Of a stretch of DNA of 64,000 nucleotides, positions 31,396 through 39,813 are shown in pieces (the first letter of the stretch is position 1; each line of letters begins with the position of its first letter). The notes beneath the pieces were generated by a model that saw only the letters and a list, made by a program, of their open reading frames with translations, searched no databases and was not told the DNA's origin. Both the position numbers and the translations under genes were made by a program. The stretch comes from Corynebacterium marinum DSM 44953 (GTDB taxonomy: Bacteria; Actinomycetota; Actinomycetes; Mycobacteriales; Mycobacteriaceae): NCBI RefSeq assembly GCF_000835165.1, contig NZ_CP007790.1, forward strand, positions 1,674,001 through 1,738,000, in the 5' to 3' direction.

Positions 31396-32250
31396 ATGGT
31401 CTACGGATTGCTCGCCTACCTGCTGTGGGGTCTCTTCCCGGCGTTCTTCCCGCTGCTGCTGCCCGCCGGCCCAGTGGAGATTCTCGCGCACCGCGTGTTG
31501 TGGACCGCGGTGATCATGGCGGCGGCCCTTACGGCGCTGCGGGGATGGGGCGAGCTCCGCCGCGCCTCGGGGCGGACCTGGCTCCAGCTCATCGCGGCCG
31601 GGGTGCTCATCTCCACGAACTGGGGAATCTACGTCCTGGCGGTCAACAGCAACCACGTCGCCGACGCAGCGCTGGGTTATTTCATCAACCCGCTGCTTTC
31701 CGTGCTGCTCGCCGTCCTCTTCCTGCGCGAGCGGCTCAACCGCTTCCAGCTCACCGCGGTGGCCGTCGCGGCGGCGGGTGTCATCCAGCTGACCTTCCTG
31801 TCCGGACAGGCCCCGGTGATGGCCATCGGCATGGCTCTCTCCTTCGGCTTCTACGGCCTGGTGAAGAAGCAGGTCAAGGTCTCCGCGGCCGCTTCCCTCA
31901 CCGCCGAAACCCTCGTCGTGGCGCCCCTGGCGCTGGGGTTCCTCCTCTGGCTCGAGTTCACGGGCCGGGGGACGTTCTTCACGGAGGGCCCGGGACACGC
32001 CGCCCTGCTGGTGGTCGCCGGCCTGATCACCACCCTCCCCCTGCTGCTGTTCGGCAAGGCCGCGAAGCAGCTGCCGTTGTCGACCATCGGCATGATCCAG
32101 TACCTCACCCCGACGATGCAGATGCTCTGGGCGCTGTTCGTCACCCAGGAGTACCTCTCCCCCGCGCGCTGGGCGGGTTTCATCATCATCTGGATCGCGG
32201 TGGCGATCTACCTCTTCGATCTCACCCGGCGGGCGTCTCGACGGGTCTGA
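31396..32250 (+). CDS. rarD: EamA/RarD-family membrane transporter
   Basis: The 284-residue inner-membrane protein has about ten transmembrane segments in two EamA repeats. RarD-specific features are YLLWGLFPAFFPLL at the start, EILAHRVLWTAVIM, STNWGIYVLAVNSNHVADAALGYFINPLLSVLL, and near the end STIGMIQYLTPTMQMLWALFV. E. coli RarD was reported as chloramphenicol sensitive; the natural substrate is not known. Leaderless promoter. The last 29 bases overlap the convergent gene's 3' end. Confidence 0.88.
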   Translation: MVYGLLAYLLWGLFPAFFPLLLPAGPVEILAHRVLWTAVIMAAALTALRGWGELRRASGRTWLQLIAAGVLISTNWGIYVLAVNSNHVADAALGYFINPLLSVLLAVLFLRERLNRFQLTAVAVAAAGVIQLTFLSGQAPVMAIGMALSFGFYGLVKKQVKVSAAASLTAETLVVAPLALGFLLWLEFTGRGTFFTEGPGHAALLVVAGLITTLPLLLFGKAAKQLPLSTIGMIQYLTPTMQMLWALFVTQEYLSPARWAGFIIIWIAVAIYLFDLTRRASRRV

Positions 32251-32767
32251 CCCCGAAGCGTCCCCAGGCGGCGTCGGGGGGAAGAACTTCAACGGCGGCG
32301 ACCTCCGGCTGGGAGGCGACGGCACGCAGGACGTCGCCTTCGTCGCGGACGACGACGGCGTCAATACGCTCGGGGGAGGGCACTCCCACCAGTGAATCGG
32401 CGATGCGGCCGAGTTCGCGCTCGAAGACGTCCCTGCGGGTCTCGCCGGCGACAGGTTCGGGTAGCGGGAAGGGGGCTGCCAGCGCGACGATCATGGCGTT
32501 GACCCGGTCCACCGGCTCGAGGACAGCGGCCGCCTCAGCGGGGTCCAGCGGCCCGGCGAAGGTGACGAGCGCGTAGGCGGTCTCGTCCGCCTCGGCGAGC
32601 GACGCTCCGGCACGCTGCACGTATGAGGAGAAGCTCTCCCCCGACTCCGTCCCCAGCATGTCGCCCTGGGGCGCGACGGGCCGGTGGGTGGCGTCGTCGA
32701 CGTAGGCGAACACGAGGGCCCCGGCGAGGGCCACGGCGGCCAGGACACCGAGAACGCGTCCGATCAC
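32222..32767 (-). CDS. single-pass membrane protein, 181 residues
   Basis: An N-terminal membrane segment ([23 protein letters not shown]) is followed by a soluble domain of about 155 residues: [42 protein letters not shown] and later [30 protein letters not shown]. No family is recognised; it resembles other unnamed actinobacterial envelope proteins. The GTG at 32767 overlaps the stop of the pseudouridine synthase as GTGA, so translation is coupled in the lspA operon. The 3' end overlaps rarD by 29 coding bases, convergent. Confidence 0.78.
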   Translation of the reverse strand: MIGRVLGVLAAVALAGALVFAYVDDATHRPVAPQGDMLGTESGESFSSYVQRAGASLAEADETAYALVTFAGPLDPAEAAAVLEPVDRVNAMIVALAAPFPLPEPVAGETRRDVFERELGRIADSLVGVPSPERIDAVVVRDEGDVLRAVASQPEVAAVEVLPPDAAWGRFGVRPVETPAG

Positions 32768-33687
32768 CGGATCACCTCGAGCGCATGGGCGAGGTCGGCC
32801 GGGTACGGCGCCTCGATCTCCATGTACTCGCCGGTGCGCGGATGCTGGAATCCGATGCGGACGGCGTGGAGCCACTGGCGGATCAGCCCGAGCCGCTCCG
32901 CCAGGTTGGGGTCGGAGCCGTACATGGGGTCGCCGACGCAGGGGTGCCCGATGGCTGACATGTGCACGCGGATCTGGTGGGTGCGGCCGGTCTCCAGGTT
33001 GACCTCGAGGAGGGTGGCCTCGCGGAAGGCCTCGATCGTCTTGTAGTGGGTGACGGCGGCCTTGCCGCCGGTGGTCACCGCGAAGCGCCAGCCGGCGGAG
33101 GGGTGCCGCCCGATGGGGGCGTCGATGGTGCCCGTGAACGGGTCGGGATGGCCCTGGACCAGGGCGTGGTAGACCTTTGTCACCGTGCGGTCGCGGAAGG
33201 CGTTCTTGAGCACGGTGTACCCGCGCTCGGAGGCGGCGACGACCATGACGCCGGACGTGCCGACGTCGAGGCGTTGCACGATGCCCTTGCGCTCCGGCGG
33301 GCCGGAGGTGGAGATGCGGAAACCCGCGGCCGCCAGACCGCCGATGACGCTGGGCCCGTCCCAGCCGACGGTCGGGTGCGCGGCGACACCCACCGGCTTG
33401 TTCACGGCGATGATGTCGTCGTCGGAATAGAGGATGTCCATGCCCTCGATGTGCTCCGCCCGGGGCAGCACCGGGGAGGTGGGTGCGGGGAGGGTCACCT
33501 CCAACCACGTGCCTTCGATGAGGCGGTCGGACTTGCCGACCTCACGGCCGTCGACAAGTACGTCGCCGTCGGCTGCGAGATCGGCGGCGACGGTGCGGGA
33601 GAGGCCGAGGAGGCGGGAGAGGGCGGCGTCGACACGCATGCCGGCCAGGCCCTCCGGGACGGGGAGGTTACGGGTCTCGCGGCTCAT
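32764..33687 (-). CDS. rluD: RluA/RluD-family 23S rRNA pseudouridine synthase
   Basis: The 307-residue enzyme isomerises uridine to pseudouridine in rRNA. An N-terminal S4 domain ([33 protein letters not shown], about 16-50) precedes the catalytic domain, with [15 protein letters not shown] and the catalytic aspartate in [36 protein letters not shown] is also typical. The ATG at 33687 overlaps the lspA stop (ATGA); the frame continues upstream but covers lspA. The exact target uridines are inferred from the family. The lspA-rluD pair is conserved in many bacteria. Confidence 0.9.
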   Translation of the reverse strand: MSRETRNLPVPEGLAGMRVDAALSRLLGLSRTVAADLAADGDVLVDGREVGKSDRLIEGTWLEVTLPAPTSPVLPRAEHIEGMDILYSDDDIIAVNKPVGVAAHPTVGWDGPSVIGGLAAAGFRISTSGPPERKGIVQRLDVGTSGVMVVAASERGYTVLKNAFRDRTVTKVYHALVQGHPDPFTGTIDAPIGRHPSAGWRFAVTTGGKAAVTHYKTIEAFREATLLEVNLETGRTHQIRVHMSAIGHPCVGDPMYGSDPNLAERLGLIRQWLHAVRIGFQHPRTGEYMEIEAPYPADLAHALEVIR

Positions 33688-34196
33688 GCCTCCACCTTCC
33701 GGCGTTCGTCGGCGAACATGGCGATGACGAAGACCACCACGCCGACAGTGATGGCGGAGTCCGCCAGGTTGAACACCGCGAAACCGCCCACGGAGATGAA
33801 GTCCACCACGTGGCCGAACCAGAAACCGGGTTCCCGGAAGAGTCGGTCGATGAGGTTGCCCAGGGCGCCGCCGGCGATCAACGCCAGCCCGACAGCCGAT
33901 CCCCGGTCGCGGATCTTCGGCGCCGCGACCGCGATGACGACCACGAACGTCAGCTGGATGGTGGTGAACAGCCAGGTGGAGTTCTCCCCCATGGAGAAGG
34001 CCGCGCCGGGGTTGAAGAGGAGGAAGAAACGGAACCAGTCCCCGATGACGGGCACCGGCACGCCGGGCTCCAACCAGGACAACATGACCGCCTTGGTGGC
34101 CTGGTCGACGGCCGCCACCCCAAGAACGATCAACGCCATTAAGGTGACGTACCTGTCGGATGGTCTCGGGGTTCTCGTGCTCACGGCCCCCATCAT
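33684..34196 (-). CDS. lspA: lipoprotein signal peptidase (signal peptidase II)
   Basis: This membrane aspartic protease cleaves prolipoproteins before the lipidated cysteine; the many lipoproteins encoded in this window are its expected substrates. It has 170 residues with four membrane segments. Conserved blocks are [20 protein letters not shown], and the two catalytic aspartates in [13 protein letters not shown] and [12 protein letters not shown]. The start is ATG 34196 (or 34193). First gene of the lspA-rluD-membrane protein operon, divergent from the lipoprotein gene at 34242. Confidence 0.95.
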   Translation of the reverse strand: MMGAVSTRTPRPSDRYVTLMALIVLGVAAVDQATKAVMLSWLEPGVPVPVIGDWFRFFLLFNPGAAFSMGENSTWLFTTIQLTFVVVIAVAAPKIRDRGSAVGLALIAGGALGNLIDRLFREPGFWFGHVVDFISVGGFAVFNLADSAITVGVVVFVIAMFADERRKVEA

Positions 34197-34228
34197 TCCC
34201 CAACCGGCCCGTCGAGGTCCACCTCAGG

Positions 34229-34234
34229 TAACCT
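34229..34234 (+). promoter_or_regulatory. -10 element of a leaderless lipoprotein gene
   Basis: TAACCT, 7 bases before the GTG at 34242. Confidence 0.5.
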
Positions 34235-34241
34235 TGATGAG

Positions 34242-35171
34242 GTGCAGTTCTCCCGAATTCTGGTCGCCGCGGCGGCCGCTCTGACCCTCACCGCCTGCTC
34301 GGCCGAGCAGTCCGACCCGTCCATCGAGCCGGCCGTCGGCCTGCCCGTCGACGCCTCGCGGGTCACCGTGCAGACCACCGGCACCGGCGAGCGCGTGCTC
34401 ACCTACCGGGATGTCGACGCCGCGGAGCAGTCCCTCGAGGTCGAGGTGGCCGAAGGGTTGAACCAGACACTCATGCAGGCCGACGCGGTGGACGTCCAGG
34501 CCCCCGCGGGCGGCGACGTCGAACGGCTCACCGTCCCCCTCACGGGTGCCGCCACCGCCGCCGGGGAGCCCGCCGAAGACGAGCGCGACGCCTCGCGCGA
34601 TGTGGAATTCCGGGTCGGCCAGCCGTCGAGCAGCAACCTGGAGCTGACCGACGACATCCGTTCGGCCGAAGGCTTCCTGCTGGGGTGGCGCGGCGAGGAC
34701 GACGGCCAGGTGTCGACCGTGCGCCTGGCCGCCCCGAAGGACGCGACCGACGAGGGCCGTTCCGAGGTTGAGCAGGCCCTGATGAAGCTGCTGTCCATGC
34801 CCGTCGTGTTCCCGGCTGAGGCGGTCGGCCCCGGTGCGACCTGGTCGGTGGATTCCCGGGTGACGGGTGAAGCGACCCTCCTGCAGACCACCACGTACTC
34901 GATCACCGCTGTCGACGGCGACCGCGTCGAACTCGACGTCGATGTCCAGCAGCGCCCCGCCATCGGCGCCCTGACGATGGAGGACGGCCAGTCCCTCAAC
35001 GTGCTCAACTCCAACACCACCAGCGAAGGTGCCCTCACCGTCGACCTGGGGCACCCGCTCCCGGTCGACGGCCGCGTGTCGTACACCACCCGCGTCGTCT
35101 ACGGCGGAGCGGAGTCCGACGTCCGCGTGGTCCAGGACACCACCACCTCCCTGGCCTTCACCGACAGTTAA
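34242..35171 (+). CDS. lipoprotein, 309 residues
   Basis: The GTG start gives the signal peptide [18 protein letters not shown] with lipobox cysteine 19 (LTAC). The mature protein is about 290 residues, acidic, mostly beta by composition: [25 protein letters not shown] and later [28 protein letters not shown]. No domain is recognised. It ends 9 bases before the ABC-F gene, so the pair is likely one transcript. Leaderless promoter, no ribosome site. Confidence 0.8.
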   Translation: MQFSRILVAAAAALTLTACSAEQSDPSIEPAVGLPVDASRVTVQTTGTGERVLTYRDVDAAEQSLEVEVAEGLNQTLMQADAVDVQAPAGGDVERLTVPLTGAATAAGEPAEDERDASRDVEFRVGQPSSSNLELTDDIRSAEGFLLGWRGEDDGQVSTVRLAAPKDATDEGRSEVEQALMKLLSMPVVFPAEAVGPGATWSVDSRVTGEATLLQTTTYSITAVDGDRVELDVDVQQRPAIGALTMEDGQSLNVLNSNTTSEGALTVDLGHPLPVDGRVSYTTRVVYGGAESDVRVVQDTTTSLAFTDS

Positions 35172-35180
35172 GGAACCATC

Positions 35181-36842
35181 ATGGCTTCCCCCCACCACCT
35201 GAAATTCGACGGTGTGAGCTTCACCTACCCGGGGTCCGTGCGGCGGGTGCTCACCGACATCACCTTCGCCGTGCCTTCGGAACACGTGACCGGCCTGATC
35301 GGTGAGAACGGCTCGGGGAAGTCGACGCTCCTGCAGCTGGTCGCGGGCGTCCTGGAACCGGACGTCGGAGTCATCACCACCCCACCCGTCACGGGCTTCA
35401 TCGAGCAGGAGACGCAGCTGCCGTTCTCCTCCCCCGCTTCCGAGGTGATCGATGCGGCGGTGTCGGAGCTGCGGGACGTCGAGAAGCAGATCGGCGACCT
35501 CTCCTCCCGCCTGGGGGACGAGCCGGAGCTCGCCGACGCATTCGACGCGGCGCTGGCCACGGCGGAGCAGTCGGGCGTGTGGGAGCTGGATTCGCGCATC
35601 GCGACGGTGCTGGCCGGCCTCGGCCTGGCGAAGGTCCCGCTGGAGACGCGGCTCGGCGAGATGTCCGGCGGCCAGAGGCGCCGATTCGCGCTGGCCGCGC
35701 TCCTGCTGCGCCCCGTGGACGCCATGGTGCTCGATGAACCGACCAACCACCTCGACGACGAGGGCGTGGACTTCCTCATCTCCGAGCTCAAGGAGTTCCG
35801 CGGCCCCGTGCTGGTCGCCAGCCACGACCGCTTCTTCCTGGACCGGGCCGCCGACTCGCTCGTCGACCTCGACGCGGGACTCGGCCCGGAGGGCGGCGCC
35901 GGCGAAGCCACCCGGCAGGGCACCGTGTTCACCGGTTCCTTCACCGACTACTTGTTGGCGCGCGAGGACATCCGCCGCCGGTGGGCGGAACTCTACGTGG
36001 CCCAGGAGCACGAGCGCGCACGCCTGGAGAAGGCCACGGACCAGGGCGAATCGGACATCTTCCACCGGGACGTGTCCAAGTCGGAGGTGCGGACCTCGGC
36101 GAAGTTCTACGCCGACCGTGCGGCGAAGACGCTCGGTAACCGGCTGCGCTCCGCCCGCGGCCGGCTCGAGGCGCTGGAACGCGACGAGCTGCCCCCGCCG
36201 CCCGCCCGCCTGAAGTTCCACGGCATCCCGGAACACACCACCCTGGCCTCCCTCGGCGAACCCGCGGTGGTGGCGCGGGACCTGTGGGTGGACGACCGGC
36301 TGGGTCCGTTGACCGTGACCATCCAGCCCGGCGACCACTGGCTCATCGAGGGGCCGAACGGTTCGGGGAAATCGACGTTCCTCAAAGCGATCGACGGAAA
36401 GCTGCAGGTCACCGAGGGCCTCTTGCGCATCCCGGAGGAGGTCCGCATCACCCGGCTCAGTCAGGACGACGAATGGACCGACCTGGACACCCCCGCCGGG
36501 GAGATCTTCGCGGCGCTGGTTCCGCCGAACTCCCCCACCCTCGTCGACATGGGCCTGATGAACGAGGAAACCGCCGCCCGCCCCCTGGGCGAGCTGTCGC
36601 TGGGTCAACGCAGGAGGGTCTCGCTGGGAGTCATCCTGGCCTCCCCGCCGGACATCCTGCTTCTCGACGAGCCCACCAACCACCTCTCCCTCGCCCTCGC
36701 GGAGGAACTGGAGGAGGCGCTGGAGGAATTCCCCGGCACGGTGCTCCTGGCCACCCACGACCGGTGGATCCGCCGCCGGTGGGCCGTGCGCACCAACGGC
36801 CGCGGCAAGGTTCTCACGCTGCCGGGCCGGTGGGACGACTAG
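35181..36842 (+). CDS. ABC-F family ATPase (ribosome-associated type)
   Basis: The 553-residue soluble protein has two ATP-binding cassettes and no membrane domain. First cassette: Walker A GENGSGKST (about 40-48), signature MSGGQRRR, Walker B VDAMVLDEPTNHLDD. Second: Walker A GPNGSGKST, signature LSLGQRRR, Walker B PDILLLDEPTNHLS. The inter-domain linker (about 255-325) contains the charged helical region LAREDIRRRWAELYVAQEHERA. ABC-F proteins act on the ribosomal exit site, as translation factors or antibiotic protection proteins. No evidence for a particular drug. Confidence 0.88.
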   Translation: MASPHHLKFDGVSFTYPGSVRRVLTDITFAVPSEHVTGLIGENGSGKSTLLQLVAGVLEPDVGVITTPPVTGFIEQETQLPFSSPASEVIDAAVSELRDVEKQIGDLSSRLGDEPELADAFDAALATAEQSGVWELDSRIATVLAGLGLAKVPLETRLGEMSGGQRRRFALAALLLRPVDAMVLDEPTNHLDDEGVDFLISELKEFRGPVLVASHDRFFLDRAADSLVDLDAGLGPEGGAGEATRQGTVFTGSFTDYLLAREDIRRRWAELYVAQEHERARLEKATDQGESDIFHRDVSKSEVRTSAKFYADRAAKTLGNRLRSARGRLEALERDELPPPPARLKFHGIPEHTTLASLGEPAVVARDLWVDDRLGPLTVTIQPGDHWLIEGPNGSGKSTFLKAIDGKLQVTEGLLRIPEEVRITRLSQDDEWTDLDTPAGEIFAALVPPNSPTLVDMGLMNEETAARPLGELSLGQRRRVSLGVILASPPDILLLDEPTNHLSLALAEELEEALEEFPGTVLLATHDRWIRRRWAVRTNGRGKVLTLPGRWDD

Positions 36843-36843
36843 G

Positions 36844-37392
36844 CTAAGCTGCCGGCTCGGACTCCGGGGTCTGCGAGAAGTCCAGGCACATCTGCGGCAC
36901 CTGTTCCGGGGCGACCGTGTTGGTGATCAGGGTGCAGGCCCAGGACTGGGACAACTTCCAGGTCTCGTCCTGGTAGATGAACTCGACGTTCTCTGCCGGC
37001 TGGGCCTCATTCTCCGGGAGGATGAAGTTGACCGAGGCCAGCACGGAATCCGGGGTGTAGCCCGGGAGCACCGGGTTGACCACCTGGAACTGCGCGCCGG
37101 ACTCTGCCTGGGAAGCCGACATGACCTCGAAGAGTTCGGGGGCTTCCTCGCCGCCCTGGACGGTGTTGACCTTCTCCTCCAGCGGGACGTTGGGGTCGGT
37201 GGCCCGGGCCAGAATTGCGTTGAGCTCGTCTGCGGTGGGCAGCGCGGGCGCCGCGACGGTGCTGGACTCGGCGCTCGCCCCGGTGGTCGCGGTGGTGGCG
37301 GCGGTGCCGGTGCCCTCGTCGGAGCTGCAGGCCGTCAGCGCCAGGGCGGCACCGAACGCGGCGGTGATCGCGGTGATCTTGGTCAGCTTCAC
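36844..37392 (-). CDS. lipoprotein with MTB12/CFP2-like C-terminal domain
   Basis: The GTG at 37392 has GAGGAG upstream and is preferred over the slightly longer open frame. The signal peptide ends at a lipobox (LTAC, cysteine about 22), followed by a Ser/Thr/Ala linker. The folded part begins PTADELNAILARATDPNVPLEEKVNTV, which closely follows the pattern of mycobacterial low-molecular-weight antigen MTB12 (Rv2376c). The residue order then runs through VEFIYQDETWKLS to a cysteine pair (SWACTLI, QMCLDF). Extracytoplasmic and membrane-anchored; function unknown even in mycobacteria. Confidence 0.8.
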   Translation of the reverse strand: MKLTKITAITAAFGAALALTACSSDEGTGTAATTATTGASAESSTVAAPALPTADELNAILARATDPNVPLEEKVNTVQGGEEAPELFEVMSASQAESGAQFQVVNPVLPGYTPDSVLASVNFILPENEAQPAENVEFIYQDETWKLSQSWACTLITNTVAPEQVPQMCLDFSQTPESEPAA

Positions 37393-37520
37393 GGAAAAAC
37401 TCTCCTCAGTTCGGGGCACCTGCGGTCTGGGGATTCCGGTGCCCTCATCCGATCCGATCGTACACGTTATGTATTTGTGACAGCATTTCCCCGCGGCCCT
37501 TCCTGTGGCATCGTGGTTCC

Positions 37521-38432
37521 ATGACCCGCATAGCGTTGCTGACCACCGGCGGCACCATCGCCTGCACCACGGACGACTCCGGGACCCTGCGTCCGACGGT
37601 CACCGGCCAGGAGCTTCTCGACGCCGTCCCCGACCCCCACGACGTCACCGTCCGGGAGCTGACCAGGCTCGATTCCTCCGCCATCACCCTGGCGGACATC
37701 GACGCGCTCATCGCCGCCGTCGACGAGGCCCTCTCCTCCCCGGACGTCGACGGGGTGGTGGTCACCCACGGCACCGACTCCATGGAGGACACCGCCTTCG
37801 CGCTCGACTGCTTCCACGCCGACGACCGCCCCGTCGTGCTCACCGGGTCGCAGCGCGCCTTCGACCACCCCGCCTCCGACGGCCCCGGCAACCTCCTCGA
37901 CGCCATCCGTCTCGCCTCCGACCCGCTCTCCCGCCGCCAGGGGGTCCTCATTTCTTTCGGCGGCTGGACCATCCCCGCCCGGGGCGCCGTCAAGCGGCAC
38001 ACCTCCGATCTCGACGGCTTCATCTCCACCGTCCCGCGGGAAGCACCCCGCCCCGCACCGGTCCCGGCCGCTCCGCTCGCCGGCATCCACGTCCCTGTCC
38101 TGGCGGCCTGGCCGGGCGCCGACCGCTCGCTTGTCGACGCCGCCCTCGCCGCCGGCGCCCACGGCCTCGTCGTCGAGGCCCTGGGGTCCGGCAACATCGG
38201 TCCGGACATGGGCGCGGGCGTGATCGACGCGCTTGAGGCGGGCGTCCCCGTAGTTGTCACGACCCGCGTCCCCGCCGGTGCAGTCACCCTCGCCTACGGG
38301 GGCGGCGGGGGCGGCGCGACCCTGGGTTCCCACGGCGCGGTCGGTGCGGGCCACCTGCGGGCGGGGCAGGCCCGGATGGCACTCATCGCGGCGTTGGCTA
38401 CCGGAAGAAACGTCAGTGACCTGCTGATATAG
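37521..38432 (+). CDS. ansA: L-asparaginase
   Basis: It hydrolyses asparagine to aspartate and ammonia. It has 303 residues, the type I/II asparaginase fold: the first catalytic threonine is in LLTTGGTIACT (residues 6-16), the second in VVTHGTDSMEDTAFALD. The Asp-Gly loop DGPGNLLDAIR and GSGNIGP near the C-terminus are conserved. No signal peptide, so it should be cytoplasmic. A run of six glycines (YGGGGGGATLG) near residue 258 is unusual and lies in a surface loop. Substrate preference is not decided. Confidence 0.93.
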   Translation: MTRIALLTTGGTIACTTDDSGTLRPTVTGQELLDAVPDPHDVTVRELTRLDSSAITLADIDALIAAVDEALSSPDVDGVVVTHGTDSMEDTAFALDCFHADDRPVVLTGSQRAFDHPASDGPGNLLDAIRLASDPLSRRQGVLISFGGWTIPARGAVKRHTSDLDGFISTVPREAPRPAPVPAAPLAGIHVPVLAAWPGADRSLVDAALAAGAHGLVVEALGSGNIGPDMGAGVIDALEAGVPVVVTTRVPAGAVTLAYGGGGGGATLGSHGAVGAGHLRAGQARMALIAALATGRNVSDLLI

Positions 38433-38469
38433 GCCACCCTCCCCCGCCGACCACCCCCATGTCGGGTCC

Positions 38470-38494
38470 GTGTTCTAGGTTGATTATCGAACAC
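38470..38494. promoter_or_regulatory. inverted repeat around the promoter of the DUF222/HNH gene
   Basis: GTGTTC and GAACAC are separated by 13 bases that contain the -10-like hexamers TAGGTT and GATTAT. It lies about 38-62 bases before the TTG start. It could bind a repressor; it does not fit a LexA box by spacing. Confidence 0.4.
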
Positions 38495-38531
38495 AAGAAC
38501 GAGACCCGCCTCGTGAGGAGGTGCCTGTCCC

Positions 38532-39812
38532 TTGACCGCCGTTCCCGCTTCCTGGGCCATCCACAACCCCGCCGACCCCGTCGCAGCCGCCCGCCTGAGA
38601 GCTGTCGCCGCCGACCTGGATTTCTGGCGTTCCTGTCTTCCCGTCACCTACGACCACGACACCCCGCAGGACTGGACCAGCCTCGCCGCCCGGCTCTCCC
38701 GTTCCACCGGGATGAGCAAACGCCACCTCACCGCCAACCTCGACGCCATGCAGACCCTCGACCGGCTGCCCTCCCTCAAAGCGATGCTCGAAGCGCGCCC
38801 CCTGCTGGACATGTACCGGCTGGCGGTCATCGACAAGGCGGCCGCCGGGGCGAACTCCGACCTCTACCACGATCCCCGCTACTGGCGGCTGCTGGACGAG
38901 GAGCTGGTCTGCCGCTTCACCCCCAGCCGGCCCCAGCAGCTGCTGCCCTCCGCCGCCGACATCAGGCGGGTCATCCTGGGGGTCATCCGCATGCTCCAGA
39001 TCCCCGAGGACCCGGAGGAGTCATCCGACGCTGCGGACCCGGACTCTGGACCGGAGGAGTACTTCCTGGACACCCTGGCCAACGGCGACCTGCGATTCGA
39101 ACTCACCCTCGACCAGGCCACGGGCAGCCTCATCCACGATGCTGTGACCCAGGCGGCCCGGAGCAACGACACCTCCCGGGCCCGTGCCATGGCCGACCTC
39201 CTGCTCGGCAACACCTCCACCACAGTGACGCTCAACCTCTACCGGGCCCGGGACGTCGACGGCGCCCCCGTCTACCACCCGGCCGCGGGAATGCTCACCC
39301 CGGAAGCCGCCGGCGTCCTGTCCGGTCTGGCCACCACCACGCAGGACATCGACCCGGCCAGGGACACGGAGGTCGCCGGGTACCGGCCCACCACCTACAT
39401 GCGGGCCTACCTGATCGGCCGGGACTGGATCTGCCGCTGGCCGGACTGCAACAACTCCGCCCGCTGGTCCCAGCCGGACCACCGTGTCAACTGGCCCGAA
39501 GGCCCGACCTCACCCTGCAACCTCGTGTCGCTGTGTCCCCACCACCACAACCGCAAAACAGACGTGCAGGCCGTCTACCTGCTGGACCACATCACCGGTG
39601 ACGTCTATTGGCACTTCAGTGACGGCACCTACGCCGTCGACCGGGCCACCGGCCCGTTGGCGCCGGCCGAGAAACACTGGGTCCAGACCTTCAGCCAGCG
39701 CCGGGCACGCCGCCAGGAGTCCGCCGCCGCCCGGCAGGCCGAAGCGGCCCCACCGGAACCGAAACCGAAGCAGGAATCGACACCGACGGCCTTCCACTGG
39801 CCGCCGAAGTGA
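38532..39812 (+). CDS. DUF222 / HNH endonuclease-domain protein (13E12 repeat family)
   Basis: The 426-residue protein starts at a TTG with GAGGAGG upstream. The DUF222 region covers about residues 30-260. The C-terminal HNH motif has CRWPDCNNSARWSQPDHRV (zinc cysteines, catalytic His) and ends NLVSLCPHHHNRKT. These proteins exist in several copies per genome in Corynebacterium and mycobacteria; their role is not established and they may spread like homing endonucleases. The tail is rich in Pro, Lys and Gln. It ends 1 base before the dinB stop, convergent. Confidence 0.85.
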   Translation: MTAVPASWAIHNPADPVAAARLRAVAADLDFWRSCLPVTYDHDTPQDWTSLAARLSRSTGMSKRHLTANLDAMQTLDRLPSLKAMLEARPLLDMYRLAVIDKAAAGANSDLYHDPRYWRLLDEELVCRFTPSRPQQLLPSAADIRRVILGVIRMLQIPEDPEESSDAADPDSGPEEYFLDTLANGDLRFELTLDQATGSLIHDAVTQAARSNDTSRARAMADLLLGNTSTTVTLNLYRARDVDGAPVYHPAAGMLTPEAAGVLSGLATTTQDIDPARDTEVAGYRPTTYMRAYLIGRDWICRWPDCNNSARWSQPDHRVNWPEGPTSPCNLVSLCPHHHNRKTDVQAVYLLDHITGDVYWHFSDGTYAVDRATGPLAPAEKHWVQTFSQRRARRQESAAARQAEAAPPEPKPKQESTPTAFHWPPK

Positions 39813-39813
39813 G

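Noticed and set aside
34224..36758. Very long open frame antisense to the lipoprotein and ABC-F genes (and similar ones opposite glgX, treY, dnaE1 and the mur genes)
   Set aside because: High GC makes stop codons rare on the opposite strand. The translations are Arg/Gly/Val-rich, show no domains and run against well supported genes.
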